This document shows, one piece after another, positions 34,701 through 45,430 of a stretch of DNA of 64,000 nucleotides (positions are counted from its first letter, which is position 1; the number at the start of each line of letters is the position of its first letter). This stretch comes from Flavobacterium pectinovorum (lineage in GTDB: Bacteria > Bacteroidota > Bacteroidia > Flavobacteriales > Flavobacteriaceae). The stretch is taken from positions 336,376 to 400,375 of the forward strand of contig NZ_RCZH01000001.1 in assembly GCF_006438875.1 (NCBI RefSeq). Reading direction: 5' to 3'. Below the pieces are notes generated by a model. It worked only from the letters and a program-made list of their open reading frames with translations. It searched no databases and was not told where the DNA came from. The position numbers were made by a program, and so were the translations under genes.

Positions 34701-37415
34701 TTAAAAAACGGCAATTTTACCTGTTTGCATTTCGCCTGAGCTTGTAATTATTTTATAAAGATAAATTCCTGATGCAGTATTTTTTATATTGATGGTATTG
34801 GTTTTAGAAAGTAAGGGAGAAGTAATGGTATTTTGTCCGCTAATATCATACAAGTAGAAAGTGGCGTTTCCTTCTTTTTTGGCTTCAATGCTTAATTCTT
34901 CGTTTTTGCTTAATAATGTAGGGTGGACAAAAAACAAATCATTGCCTAAATAATTCGCATCAAGAATTGAAGAACTTATTACAGTATTGCTTTCTAAGAT
35001 TAGATTGATTTTATATTTATTAGTGCCCTTTGCAGGGGAAGTATCCAAAAAAGAGAATGTCTTTGAATTGATATCACTCATGGTACTAATAACACTTTCG
35101 GCATTATTACTTATTTTTACTAACTCAATTCTGTTGATATTGTACAGGCTGAAAAGACTGGCATCAATTTTTACTTTGTTCTCTTCAAAAACTTCGGCGA
35201 AAGCCAACTCGAAATAACAATTTGAGTTTTGGATATATTGTAATGTTGACTCACTTTTTATTCCCTCGATATTGTCAAATACAGGAATAATGGTGTAGAT
35301 ATTTCCATCGGTATAGGCAAAAGTAGTATTTGTGATTTGTTCTTTAAATTCTAAATGATCTCCAGTTAGTTGATAAATATTGAATAAAGCAACATCGGCA
35401 GGTTTATCCCAATTAATTTCTGTTGTGCCATCGCAAACTAGGCTCGTACTGATATTTAGATCATAAGAAATAGTGAAACTATCAGAGATATAATCGGTAT
35501 TATCGATTGTCATTTTTAATTTTGCTTTCGAAAATTTTTGTTGGGAAGGGATATAAGTAAACTGTTCATTATCCAGATTTATCTCATTTGCTATAATTTC
35601 CCAGGTTTGCCCATCATTGTAACTTATAGACAATTGTCCGGAGCTATTAGAAAAGGAAGAATTCCATTTGAAAGGAGAAATTGTCTTGCCATCAAAGGGA
35701 AAATTATCATTATTAACGGGATAATTCCATTCAAATTGATTTTCTAATTCATATTCGTAAGCAATGCTGTATTCCTGAGAGGTATTCGAAACGTATGAAC
35801 CAATAACATTAATTGTATAAGATTCTGATACAGGAGTTTCAATCGTGACTTGCTCTATCGTATTAATTTTATCTTTTCCTCTTACGGCTTGTTTCTCAGG
35901 AGTATCAGGATTAAGAATCCACGGCAAAAAAGTGATATTATCGGCGGAAACAACTTCTAAATCTAAATCATTTACCAAACTTATATTACTGTTGACTGCG
36001 GCGGGCAAATCGTTCCAGACTAAGGTGATTTTTAAGTTTTTTGCATTTAGCGGAAGCGTAATAGTATGCGAGTTTGTCTGACCAGATATGAGATTTCCGG
36101 ATAGAATTCTATTTTCGCTGATGGTTTTTAGACTTTTATCGGCATTGATATTGCCATAACCATAAGTGAAATCCGGACCTGCGTTGCCTAAATCTTTTGC
36201 ACTATTAATTAAAATTGCTTTTGTAAGGGCATTAGTCAAAGAACTATTGTTTATGGTTTTATAATGTTGTTTCATAAGCGTAATAATTCCTGTAGCCAAT
36301 GCTGTAGAATTTGAGGTTCCTTGTGTGCTAAAGGCTACTAATTCCGGTTTTATTCGGCCGTCATATGCCGGACCTTTTGAAGAAAACGGCATAATTACTT
36401 CGTTTTGGTCAATACAGCCCAATACGATGCTATTTTTGGATTGCTTGAAATTACCCGTAATAGATTTATAGCCTTCAAGTCCCGTATTGCCGGAAGAAAA
36501 ACAATGAGTCAAATCAGGATTTAAGAATAATTGAGCATCATAAGCATTCGCGAGCGAACCATAAAAATTCTCAATCTCTGTACCGTAAGAGTGATTTTGC
36601 GTCGTGGCACCTTGTAAAGTTTCGACTTCATCAGGATAAATATTCGAAAAGTCTGAAGATTGAATCTTAGCTTTTTGAGCAACTCCTTTTCCTAATACGG
36701 AACTATTTCCTAATCCGGAAACTATAGTTGCCATTGCCGTTGCGTGGCTCGATACAATAGTTGATTGTGTTGTGGAAGGAATTTGCTTGTTTAACAAATC
36801 AATGTCATTTACATCAAAAAAATCATCTTTGATCGCTACAATTTGATTTTCGCCTGTTGTAAGGGGAAAATTAATATTGGCTTTATTTATATCATTAATG
36901 CTGAAATTTTGATCTGCGATTTTAGATTCAGCTTTTGGCTGCAGCGATTCTTGCGAAACAGAAGATACACTGCTCAAAGCTATAATCTCGTCAATGATTT
37001 TTTTGGAATTGCTTTTTATAATTACGAGATGGTTGTCCAGTATTTTAATATCAGAAATGTTCTTTGCTCTCAAATCAGGAATTAATGCTTTGATATTGTC
37101 AGTTGCTATTATGTAGGGTTTGTTTTCGGTAGTATTTGAAAAATTTGAAGGTAATTTCCATAAATCATTAACGGCGTTATTCGCTTTTGAAGACTTATTA
37201 GATCTTGAATTTTCATTTTCAACAATACAAAAAGTATTATCCAGTTTTTTTACAACCTTGTATTTGTTGTGATGTGCATTTTCTAAAGAGGTAAGATAGT
37301 ATTTCTCAAATTTTCCCGGGTTTTCTTTTTTTAGGTATTGTTTCCATTTTTCAGAATTCTGCGAGAAACTGATTGTGGTTATCATAACAAAGAGAAAAGT
37401 AATTTGTTTCTTCAT
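34701..37415 (-). CDS. Subtilisin-like (S8) serine peptidase with T9SS sorting domain
   Basis: The 904-residue product has a signal peptide (MKKQITFLFVMITTISFSQ). A propeptide-like region is followed by the S8 catalytic domain, with Asp197 in VAIKDDFF, His224 in SSHATAMATIVSG and Ser368 in GTSNSTALATG. The common Pro after the catalytic Ser motif is replaced. Beta-sandwich domains follow (about 440-800), including SGQLSISYNDGQTWE. The C-terminal 75 residues are a T9SS type A sorting domain (FYLYDISGQ, ASGIYLYKI, GEMQTGKI). It is thus predicted to be exported through the outer membrane and released or anchored. The substrate is unknown. Confidence 0.9.
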   Translation of the reverse strand: MKKQITFLFVMITTISFSQNSEKWKQYLKKENPGKFEKYYLTSLENAHHNKYKVVKKLDNTFCIVENENSRSNKSSKANNAVNDLWKLPSNFSNTTENKPYIIATDNIKALIPDLRAKNISDIKILDNHLVIIKSNSKKIIDEIIALSSVSSVSQESLQPKAESKIADQNFSINDINKANINFPLTTGENQIVAIKDDFFDVNDIDLLNKQIPSTTQSTIVSSHATAMATIVSGLGNSSVLGKGVAQKAKIQSSDFSNIYPDEVETLQGATTQNHSYGTEIENFYGSLANAYDAQLFLNPDLTHCFSSGNTGLEGYKSITGNFKQSKNSIVLGCIDQNEVIMPFSSKGPAYDGRIKPELVAFSTQGTSNSTALATGIITLMKQHYKTINNSSLTNALTKAILINSAKDLGNAGPDFTYGYGNINADKSLKTISENRILSGNLISGQTNSHTITLPLNAKNLKITLVWNDLPAAVNSNISLVNDLDLEVVSADNITFLPWILNPDTPEKQAVRGKDKINTIEQVTIETPVSESYTINVIGSYVSNTSQEYSIAYEYELENQFEWNYPVNNDNFPFDGKTISPFKWNSSFSNSSGQLSISYNDGQTWEIIANEINLDNEQFTYIPSQQKFSKAKLKMTIDNTDYISDSFTISYDLNISTSLVCDGTTEINWDKPADVALFNIYQLTGDHLEFKEQITNTTFAYTDGNIYTIIPVFDNIEGIKSESTLQYIQNSNCYFELAFAEVFEENKVKIDASLFSLYNINRIELVKISNNAESVISTMSDINSKTFSFLDTSPAKGTNKYKINLILESNTVISSSILDANYLGNDLFFVHPTLLSKNEELSIEAKKEGNATFYLYDISGQNTITSPLLSKTNTINIKNTASGIYLYKIITSSGEMQTGKIAVF

Positions 37416-37943
37416 TTACTATTAGATGTTAGGGCAATTATAAATAGTATCAATCGAGATAAAGCAAAGATTAAATCAGTACTTAATAATTTCTATTTAA
37501 ATATTTATAGGTTGTAGGTAAATCAAAGTTATTAAATTATTTGTAAAAAAAATATTAGTTTTTATTTCCTGCACAATCTTCAAATCTGTAGGATTGAAAT
37601 TCTCTTTTTATGACTTTTTTCTGTTTTAAATTGCCTGAAAAATTGTAAAAATCATTTTTTAAAACTTATCGCATAAAAAAAAATGAAATAGTAAATATTA
37701 TGCTTAACAAGTTGATTTGTATTGAGTTATTGATTTTACTGGGGCTGCGGTAAAAATCAGATAATTATTATTAAAAATTAACATAAAAAAATATAACAAA
37801 AAATGTTAAAATTGTTAAATAGTTATTTTATAAGTATTTTAAGATTAAAAATTATATAAATTTGATAACAAATATTACAATATTTTGTAAAGACCCCTAT
37901 TTACCAAATTATTTTAAAAACCCAAATAACCTATTTATTATTT
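37416..37943. other. AT-rich intergenic region between divergent protease genes
   Basis: No gene is seen in these 528 bases. The sequence is extremely AT-rich with many A/T runs, notably between 37600 and 37880. It should hold the promoters of both the leftward subtilase and the rightward HEIGH peptidase. ATATTTTG at about 37889 approaches the -7 consensus for the latter but is not exact. Confidence 0.5.
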
Positions 37944-38774
37944 ATGAAAAAATTTAAATCAATTTTAGCCCTGTCTTTTATAGCGCTAACGATTTTGTCC
38001 TGTAACAAAGAAGATCAGGCAGATCAATCGACTCAAGCATCTCTTAAAGTAACACCGGAAGTGTTGAATAAACTTAGAGCATTATCACTAAATTCGACAG
38101 ATGTTCAAGTGATTAAAAACACGAAGCTAGATGGCACTAGTGAGGATGCATTCCTGGTAGAAGGAGATATTATCATTACTCAGGATCAATTAAGCAAAAT
38201 GGATCTTCATGGAGGTATTACCACAGAGCAATACCGTACTACAAATTTAGTATCTGCTCCAAGAACGATTAAAGTTGTTGGATTATCAGGAACTGGTACT
38301 ACAGCTTTGAGTACAAACATGCGTGCCGGATTGCAAGCGGCAATTAATAGATATAACAATATGGGATTGTCTATTAATTTTACGCTAACTTTTAGTTCAA
38401 GTACTTCAGGTGCAAACATTGTTGTCCGGAGACAAACCGGATCTGCGGGTGGAGTAGCAGGTTTCCCTTCAGGAGGAGCACCTTTTAATTCAGTTACTTT
38501 ATATTCCGGATTAGATACTTATTCAACAGGTGTGAATGCACACGTATCGGCACACGAAATTGGTCACTGTATTGGTTTACGTCATACAGACTGGTTCAGC
38601 CGTCAAAGTTGTGGACAGAATTCCAGCGAAGGAACAGCGGGTGTTGGAGCAATCCTTATCCCTGGAACACCGTCAGGATATGATGCAACTTCGTATATGA
38701 GAGCATGTTTTGGTTCAAATGAAACCGGAGCGTTTAATGCTAACGATATTACAGCTCTTAACTATTTATATTAA
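37944..38774 (+). CDS. HEIGH-type zinc metallopeptidase lipoprotein (M57 family)
   Basis: The 276-residue product starts with a lipoprotein signal (KSILALSFIALTILSCNKED). The catalytic centre HEIGHCIGLRH gives HEIGH at 204-208 plus a third His in the HExxHxxGxxH pattern, typical of the 'dual-action HEIGH' peptidases. FTLTFSSSTSGANIVVRRQT precedes it, and the domain ends with NANDITALNYLY. The pro-region of about 80 residues lies between the lipobox and the catalytic domain. It is monocistronic with a strong terminator. Substrate unknown. Confidence 0.92.
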   Translation: MKKFKSILALSFIALTILSCNKEDQADQSTQASLKVTPEVLNKLRALSLNSTDVQVIKNTKLDGTSEDAFLVEGDIIITQDQLSKMDLHGGITTEQYRTTNLVSAPRTIKVVGLSGTGTTALSTNMRAGLQAAINRYNNMGLSINFTLTFSSSTSGANIVVRRQTGSAGGVAGFPSGGAPFNSVTLYSGLDTYSTGVNAHVSAHEIGHCIGLRHTDWFSRQSCGQNSSEGTAGVGAILIPGTPSGYDATSYMRACFGSNETGAFNANDITALNYLY

Positions 38775-38806
38775 AAATTAAATTAGGGCTCTCTTTACAA
38801 AATATA

Positions 38807-38850
38807 AGAGGCTGTTTCACATAATTTGTGAAGCAGCCTCTATTTTATTT
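38807..38850 (+). terminator. Intrinsic terminator of the HEIGH peptidase gene
   Basis: A 15-bp stem, AGAGGCTGTTTCACA paired with TGTGAAGCAGCCTCT (one mismatch), surrounds a 5-base loop and is followed by TATTTTATTTTTT. It starts 33 bases after the stop codon. Confidence 0.88.
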
Positions 38851-38965
38851 TTTATAATTTTGCATGATTCATTGTAGAAGTCAGATTTTGAACACACAGG
38901 TGTTTGTGTGCTGTAATTTTTTAATTGTATTTGAATAATAAGAAAGCAAAAGAGGCATTTTGGAG

Positions 38966-38996
38966 TTTGTTTTTTTTATTACATTATTTATATTTG
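38966..38996 (+). promoter_or_regulatory. Bacteroidota promoter of the TonB-dependent receptor gene
   Basis: A -33 TTTG at 38966-38969 and a -7 TATATTTG at 38989-38996 are separated by 19 bases. This matches the TTTG-N19-TAnnTTTG consensus of the phylum. The ATG follows 30 bases later. Confidence 0.65.
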
Positions 38997-39026
38997 CAAT
39001 TAATTTAATTCAGTCTAAATAAAAAA

Positions 39027-41201
39027 ATGATAAAAATTACCACGTTCATATTCTGTTTTTTCCTGATCAGTACTGTTTCTGCACAGCAAATTCCAGAAAA
39101 AAATACTTCCAGTGAAAAAGATAAAAACACTAAAACTCAAGATAGTATTTTATCTGCTAAGAAAACCGCTGATAATGAGCTGCAAGAGATTGTTGTTTCA
39201 GCAACCAGACATATCGAAATTCTTGATGAAGTTCCTTCTTCGGTTACGATTTTAAGTAAAAAACAAGTACAACAGCAACTTAGTATAAGTTCTAATCTTA
39301 GTGATATTTTAGGCGCAACTGTACCTGGTTTGGGTTTTACAACTAACAGAACTCAAAATTTAGGGCAAACATTACGTGGTCGCCGTGTATTGGTTATGAT
39401 TGATGGAATTCCGCAATCAACTCCTTTGAGAGACGGTGCCAAAGATATACGTTCACTCGATCCTACAGTTTTAGAACGTGTAGAAGTGATTAAGGGAGCA
39501 ACTGCAATTTATGGTAATGGCGCCGATGGAGGTTTGATCAATTATATCACTAAAAAATCTAATCAGGATAAAGCAATAAGCGGATCAACGGAGGCAGGGA
39601 GTGCTTTTTCTCTTATTAAACCTGGGGGAACAGCTGGTTTTTATGTATCTCAATTATTTAGCGGTAAGGTAAAAAAGTTTGATTATGTAGTTAGCGGACG
39701 TTATGAAGAAACCGGACTATATCGTGATTCAAAAGGTCGTGTATTATCTCCGGAATACGGAATGAATGATTTACTAAATTGGAATGCTTTTGCAAAAATT
39801 GGTTATGATTTTAATGCAAATAATCGTGTGGAAGTAATGTATAATTATTTCAGAAGTATTCAAGATACAGAGTATATAGCCCAAGCGGGTGTTTATGGCA
39901 GTTTTGATTCACCTACTATTGGAGTTAAAGGAAATAGACCGGGAAATCCGGAAGGAACTCCTTATAACCATAATGCGAGTTTAAGTTATAATGGAGAGAA
40001 TATCATTGGTAATACAGATCTTAATGCGACTTTTTATTTTCAGGATTATCTGACGCTGATTAACTACAGTAATTTTTTCGAAAATAATGGACAACCGGCT
40101 ACTCAAAGTAAAAAATTGGGCTTCCGTTTGAATTTAAACAGCCCTTATGAATTAAGTTCTCTTATTTCAGGAGATATAACGTATGGATTGGATCTTCTTT
40201 CGGATATAACCGACACACATCTTACGGATAACCGATTGGTAATTCCTGAAATGAATATGGCGAATCTTGCCCCTTATTTCCAAATTAAGAATATGTTTGG
40301 ACCAAACCTGGTCTTAAAAACGGGATTACGACTTGAAAATGTCAATATCGATGTTCCGGATTATACAACTATAGCGATTCGTAATTTTGTGAATGGTACT
40401 TATGTTGGCGGAGGGATTAATGTAAATGGTGGAGCGCTGGATTTTACGGCACTGATGTTTAATGCAGGATTGCGATACACAAAATGGGCTGTATTTAAAC
40501 CTTTTGTAAGTTTTTCTCAAAGTTTTAGTGTTGCAGATTTGGGGTTAGTGCTACGTGCTGCTAAAGAAAATACAGTAAACAATACTTCTATAAAAGCGGT
40601 TAAGGCCAATAATTATGAATTTGGTTTTTCAGGGGCTTTAGATAAACTTTCTTATGAAGGAGCTGTTTATTACAGTACGTCTAAATTAGGAGCTTCTTAT
40701 GTTTATATTGATGGTAATCCTCAAATAGCACGTTCACCGGAAAAAATTTATGGTTTTGAGTTATCGGCAAAATACCGTCTTGATCCAAAAGTTGATATTG
40801 GTGCCAATTATTCTTATACTGAAGGTAAAAGGGAACTTAATGGTCAAAAGATTTATTTAGGAGGCGATCGTATAAATCCGCCTAAAATAGTAGCATATAC
40901 AGTTTTCAGACCATTAGAAGCATGGTCAGTTTTTGCACAAATGACAAGTACAACAGGTAGAGATAGATTTGAACCGGTTAATGGTGCTTATACATATGGA
41001 ACGGGACCAATAAAATCTTTTACAACTTTTAATCTTTCTTCGAGTTACACTTTCAAAGAAAAAAGTACCATTCGTTTGGGTGTAGAGAATATATTCAATA
41101 AAGATTATTATACGGTTATTTCACAATGGCAGTCTAACAGTATGAACTATGTAAAAGGGAATGGTACACGTATGAACATTAGTTTTACACAGGCATTTTA
41201 G
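39027..41201 (+). CDS. TonB-dependent outer-membrane receptor
   Basis: The 724-residue product has a signal peptide ending VSAQ, then a TonB box-like LQEIVVSATR and an N-terminal plug (about 55-175; VPSSVTILSKKQVQQQ, TLRGRRVLVMIDGIPQSTPL, VEVIKGATAIYGNGADGG). A 22-strand-type barrel ends in an aromatic residue (MNISFTQAF). It lacks the carboxypeptidase-like N-terminal extension of SusC-type receptors and looks like siderophore/metal receptors of the FecA/IutA class. The ligand cannot be named. It has its own promoter and a shared terminator. Confidence 0.92.
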   Translation: MIKITTFIFCFFLISTVSAQQIPEKNTSSEKDKNTKTQDSILSAKKTADNELQEIVVSATRHIEILDEVPSSVTILSKKQVQQQLSISSNLSDILGATVPGLGFTTNRTQNLGQTLRGRRVLVMIDGIPQSTPLRDGAKDIRSLDPTVLERVEVIKGATAIYGNGADGGLINYITKKSNQDKAISGSTEAGSAFSLIKPGGTAGFYVSQLFSGKVKKFDYVVSGRYEETGLYRDSKGRVLSPEYGMNDLLNWNAFAKIGYDFNANNRVEVMYNYFRSIQDTEYIAQAGVYGSFDSPTIGVKGNRPGNPEGTPYNHNASLSYNGENIIGNTDLNATFYFQDYLTLINYSNFFENNGQPATQSKKLGFRLNLNSPYELSSLISGDITYGLDLLSDITDTHLTDNRLVIPEMNMANLAPYFQIKNMFGPNLVLKTGLRLENVNIDVPDYTTIAIRNFVNGTYVGGGINVNGGALDFTALMFNAGLRYTKWAVFKPFVSFSQSFSVADLGLVLRAAKENTVNNTSIKAVKANNYEFGFSGALDKLSYEGAVYYSTSKLGASYVYIDGNPQIARSPEKIYGFELSAKYRLDPKVDIGANYSYTEGKRELNGQKIYLGGDRINPPKIVAYTVFRPLEAWSVFAQMTSTTGRDRFEPVNGAYTYGTGPIKSFTTFNLSSSYTFKEKSTIRLGVENIFNKDYYTVISQWQSNSMNYVKGNGTRMNISFTQAF

Positions 41202-41237
41202 TTTTTTTTGAATTAAAACAGATTAAAATTAAAAAAC

Positions 41238-41275
41238 AAAACCTCCAAAATGATTTAATTTTGGAGGTTTTTTTA
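41238..41275. terminator. Bidirectional intrinsic terminator
   Basis: AAACCTCCAAAAT (41239-41251) pairs perfectly with ATTTTGGAGGTTT (41258-41270), with A/T runs on both sides. It sits between the convergent receptor and nuclease-domain genes and can serve both. Confidence 0.9.
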
Positions 41276-41290
41276 ATAGAAGCAGTTATT

Positions 41291-44200
41291 TTATTTTTTG
41301 ACTATTTTATTTACATATAATATTTTGTTGCCCGTACTTAAAGTATAAACATAAATACCTCTTCTAAGGCGGCTTACATCTATTTGTACGGTACTTTCGG
41401 TTGCGTTTCCTGTTATTTCTACTGGTGCTGTAACTAAAAAGCCAAAGATATCATACAATTTTATTGTCATATTTTTTGGGCTATTCGTTTTTACAGTAAA
41501 ATTGACAAAATCAGTTGCAGGGTTAGGGTATGCTTTTACTGAAAATACCGGGATTTCATGATCTGGCGGCAAACATAGTACAATGTTTACGGTAAAAGAA
41601 CAACTGCTTGTATTTCCTGCTGCATCAACTACTTTGAAAGTATTAGTGGTAGTGCCTAACGGGAAAACACTTCCTGATGCCAATCCTGCTGTTTGTGTAA
41701 CAGTAGTACCGGAGCAGTTATCAGTTCCTACAGGAATTGAATAGGTTACAATTGCTCCACGTAATCTGTCATCTTTTTTCTGGATAATATTTTCAGGACA
41801 ACTTAATGTAGGTAATTCAGTATCCGTTACAATTATATTAAAGGATGATGTTGCTGTATTGCCGGAAGCATCAGTTACTTTGAATGTATTGGTTGTTGTT
41901 CCCACTGGGAAAACACTACCCGAAGCTAATCCTGCTGTTTGAACCGTAATTGCTCCTGGAAAATTGTCTGTTCCAATTGGTGTTACATAAGTAATTGTTG
42001 CTCCGCATATTCCGGTATCATTACTTTTTGTTATTGTTGCCGGTGCTGTAATAACAGGTAATTTTGTATCGGTTATGGTTAGCGACTGACTTACATCGGC
42101 AGCAGCCAAATAATATTCGTTTCCTAATTGAGACGCTGTAATTGTTACGGTTCCTGCGCTAAGTACTTGGATTTTTCCGTTAGTGATTTTGGCAATGGCT
42201 TCATTAGAACTTATATAAGTAATTGCTAAACCAGATGTAGCCGTAGCAGTCAGATCATAAGATGTGGCATCTGTAATCGTGATGGAAGGGAAGTTGATGC
42301 TTTGTGTTGCTTTTTTAAAATCAAAACGTGCAATAACAGGTCCGTGATCAGATGTTGTATTGACATAATTCGGAATATCCAAACGTGGATCATAAACAGC
42401 AACAGAATTTGGGACGTACTCGTTTGTCAGTTCATTAGAAATAATAATGTGATCCAAGAAACCTCCGGATGCTAAGTAACTATAGGCACCTGCTTTACTG
42501 ATTTCTAAAGTTAAAGCATTATAACGAGCGGTGTCTTCTACTATTTTTTGATAAGAAGAAGGATTTGGAGTAATAACAGATACATCGACATCATCATTAT
42601 AATCTCCTAAAATCATAAAGTTTGCATTAGGATATTCGGCATCCAAGCTGTCTTTTAAAACTTCAGCATCGTATTTACGCATATTGTATTTTGAAATATC
42701 CGTTCCGCTATTGGCGCGACCGTGAAGATCAATAAGGTTTATTTCTTTTTTAACCCCGTTAATATTGGTTTCAACATTCACTATATATGGCAAACGTCCC
42801 GAGGCAAAAAAGCTAGAACTGTTACCTCCAGGATAATTTGGTAAAGTGGTGTTTCCTGCACGAATATTATCGTACAAATCGGTGAACATAACACGGGTTT
42901 TGTTTACTTTGGTTGTTTGTGTATTGTAAATAACAACTAATTTTTGAGGAGGGAAAAGAGGATCCGGTGGCGAAAAGGAGTAAGACCATGCCGGAGAAAT
43001 ACTTTTGTCAAATGTTTTGCCATTGATGCTTATTTTCTGAATCAAAGTTTCCAAAGCAGCCTCATCAGATACTTCCTGAACTACGTAAACATCGGCATTT
43101 AATTTGTTCATTACTTTGGCTACATTATCAACTTGCAAAGCATCATCAATTGGACCAAATTCTCCGCTTGTTCCTACAACGTCACTTCCAAAAAACTCTA
43201 AATTGTAACTTACGATATCAAAAGTTTCAGATTTTGGAAAAGAAGAACCACTAAAGTGACCTATTTGCTGATTTAATCCGGTTGATGTAACCGTTAAAGT
43301 GCCTTCTAAATTTAATGCTTTTACAGTAGGAGCAAAGCGGGCATAAATAGTTTTACCTGCCAAAGCATCATTTGCAGAAACAATAAGACTTGACTGAAAA
43401 TTGGTATTGTCAAGCGATAATTGATAGTTGGTTGGTGCTGAGATGGTAAAATCGCCATAACCTCCTGCCATGAAAACAAAGGATTGACTGTCTGAAGTTG
43501 AATTTGCATTTGTCTCACCAAAACTTAAATTAGGATTAGAAGCTAAAAATGTTGCCTCATTGGTAATACTTACATCATCAATTGTCCATTCAGCTGCATT
43601 ATCTCCACCAGAAGCGGTAGTTTCGTATACCCATGCCACATACGTATTATTGGATTTATAAGCCTGTAAATTGATGAATTGAGATTGCTTGAATACGCCT
43701 GTTGTTGAAGGAAAATCACCTTGAATTTCTGTCCATGTAGCGGTTTCAGGGCTACTTGTTCCGTCATAATTAACAGAAACCATTAATTTTAAGTTCGGAC
43801 CTGAATAGAATTTACGGGAATAGAATGATAATAATGGGAATTTATCGAAACTGTCTAAATGTAATCTAGGTGAAATTAACCAATCTTTACTCGCTCCGTT
43901 TTCGGCGTAACCATTTATTAATACTGCAGCCGGAGAACTATTAAAACGGCTGCTTGTACTTGCCCATTTAATTTTATCACCTGCAACACTATAAGCGGTC
44001 CAGCCACTATTTGTGAGCACATTTACATCATTAAAGTTTTGAGAATAAGGATTGATTCCGTTACCGGATAATAGTATCGTTTTTAAACTTGCTCCTGAAG
44101 TTTGATGGCTTATTTGTCCTGGAAAACTACCCGTTGCATTAGGCGTAAATCGTACATACACGGTAGGAGTATTGTCAGCATTAAAATCCTGCACATCAAA

Positions 44201-45430
44201 AACCAAAGTAGATTGGAAACTATCATTTGGATTTTTTGAAATGGTAAAATTATCTGAAGCAGTAACCGTAACTACATCATTTAGATGCTGCGCCTGAATT
44301 TGATAACTGCTTGTTTTTGATGCAAAATTTTGTTCTGAAAAACCAAAATCTATTGCAGTTGTTGTGGTTGATAAGGAAGGAACTAAAACATTAGAGGTTT
44401 TAACATTCAGCTGATTACTGTCGGCTTGAATGTTGCCGTAAAAATCCTCAGAAATGGAATAAACAACATAATCAGTATCAATCGTTAAACCAGAAATACT
44501 TTTAGTATACGTCAGGGCTTTGTCTGTAACATCAAGAATTCCGGATTGCAAAGCGGCATTTCCATTGGCGTCTAAGCCTGATTTTATCTGAGCAGCACTG
44601 GGTTTTGAACTTCCTGATGCCAAGAGTACAAAATATGTTTTTCCTGTTTCGTTTAGCTGAACAGAAAAATCAAAACCATTAGATAGGATATTTTCTATTT
44701 TAGGATATCCGTCAGCATATGCAGGTGGAGTAATGTCATTTTGAATCGTAATATTATCAATGGCAAAAGAAGGACGCGAACCCGCTCCTGAATTTTGTTT
44801 AGAAATCCATCGTAATTGTACGACTGGCTGATTGTCGCATTCAGCGGGTAAAACTACAGTAATAGTCACCGGATTTAAAGGAGTGGTAACTCCAGAAGTC
44901 GTTTGTTTAACAGTATTGCTTAAATACGAAGTTGCAGGCAACGTAGTAAAAACAGAAGTGTCACCTATTCGATATTGCAATATCATTTCATTAATACGGG
45001 TGTTGGCAGTTCCGTCATAAGGATTACGAATTACCATCGCATCATATTGTACCTGAACGCCTGATTTTCCTGATGTGTTAATTGCCAAACCAATCGTTAG
45101 ATCTAACGAACCAGAGTTTAGGAATCCAATTTTTCCATTATAATTATGAATATTTCCACTTGTAGTAGAAGCAGAGCTGCTGGCTGTTAGAACACGATCT
45201 CCTACTAAAACAGCATTTGTATTATAGGAACTTCCGGGAATTGTGCTTGCAGTCCAACCCTGTAATCCTGCAGGATAGGTGGTTGCAGTCGGTTCTAATA
45301 AAGAAAAATCTTGTACATAAGGCAAATTTTGAGGTGCCGGAGATGTTCCCTGAGCAAATAAGGACATCGAAAAGCAACAAAAAATACTTAAAAAAGCCAC
45401 GAGATGGCGAGTTTGGTAGAAGTGTTTCAT
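41291..45430 (-). CDS. Giant T9SS-exported protein with endonuclease/exonuclease/phosphatase domain
   Basis: The 1379-residue product begins with a signal peptide (SIFCCFSMSLFAQ). Lectin/jelly-roll-like 'choice-of-anchor' regions and lamin-tail-like beta domains fill about 30-740. An EEP-fold domain is at about 745-1045: FDIVSYNLEFFG, VVQEVSDEAALE, IDLHGRANSG, NFMILGDYND, SDHGPVIARF. An Ig-like domain follows, then two HYR-type repeats (LASGSVFPVGTTTNTFKVTD and a near copy) and a T9SS type A sorting domain (VKAYPNPATDFVNF, RRGIYVYTL). It is predicted to be an extracellular nuclease or phosphodiesterase, perhaps for nucleic-acid scavenging. Catalytic Asp/His motifs look intact. Confidence 0.88.
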   Translation of the reverse strand: MKHFYQTRHLVAFLSIFCCFSMSLFAQGTSPAPQNLPYVQDFSLLEPTATTYPAGLQGWTASTIPGSSYNTNAVLVGDRVLTASSSASTTSGNIHNYNGKIGFLNSGSLDLTIGLAINTSGKSGVQVQYDAMVIRNPYDGTANTRINEMILQYRIGDTSVFTTLPATSYLSNTVKQTTSGVTTPLNPVTITVVLPAECDNQPVVQLRWISKQNSGAGSRPSFAIDNITIQNDITPPAYADGYPKIENILSNGFDFSVQLNETGKTYFVLLASGSSKPSAAQIKSGLDANGNAALQSGILDVTDKALTYTKSISGLTIDTDYVVYSISEDFYGNIQADSNQLNVKTSNVLVPSLSTTTTAIDFGFSEQNFASKTSSYQIQAQHLNDVVTVTASDNFTISKNPNDSFQSTLVFDVQDFNADNTPTVYVRFTPNATGSFPGQISHQTSGASLKTILLSGNGINPYSQNFNDVNVLTNSGWTAYSVAGDKIKWASTSSRFNSSPAAVLINGYAENGASKDWLISPRLHLDSFDKFPLLSFYSRKFYSGPNLKLMVSVNYDGTSSPETATWTEIQGDFPSTTGVFKQSQFINLQAYKSNNTYVAWVYETTASGGDNAAEWTIDDVSITNEATFLASNPNLSFGETNANSTSDSQSFVFMAGGYGDFTISAPTNYQLSLDNTNFQSSLIVSANDALAGKTIYARFAPTVKALNLEGTLTVTSTGLNQQIGHFSGSSFPKSETFDIVSYNLEFFGSDVVGTSGEFGPIDDALQVDNVAKVMNKLNADVYVVQEVSDEAALETLIQKISINGKTFDKSISPAWSYSFSPPDPLFPPQKLVVIYNTQTTKVNKTRVMFTDLYDNIRAGNTTLPNYPGGNSSSFFASGRLPYIVNVETNINGVKKEINLIDLHGRANSGTDISKYNMRKYDAEVLKDSLDAEYPNANFMILGDYNDDVDVSVITPNPSSYQKIVEDTARYNALTLEISKAGAYSYLASGGFLDHIIISNELTNEYVPNSVAVYDPRLDIPNYVNTTSDHGPVIARFDFKKATQSINFPSITITDATSYDLTATATSGLAITYISSNEAIAKITNGKIQVLSAGTVTITASQLGNEYYLAAADVSQSLTITDTKLPVITAPATITKSNDTGICGATITYVTPIGTDNFPGAITVQTAGLASGSVFPVGTTTNTFKVTDASGNTATSSFNIIVTDTELPTLSCPENIIQKKDDRLRGAIVTYSIPVGTDNCSGTTVTQTAGLASGSVFPLGTTTNTFKVVDAAGNTSSCSFTVNIVLCLPPDHEIPVFSVKAYPNPATDFVNFTVKTNSPKNMTIKLYDIFGFLVTAPVEITGNATESTVQIDVSRLRRGIYVYTLSTGNKILYVNKIVKK

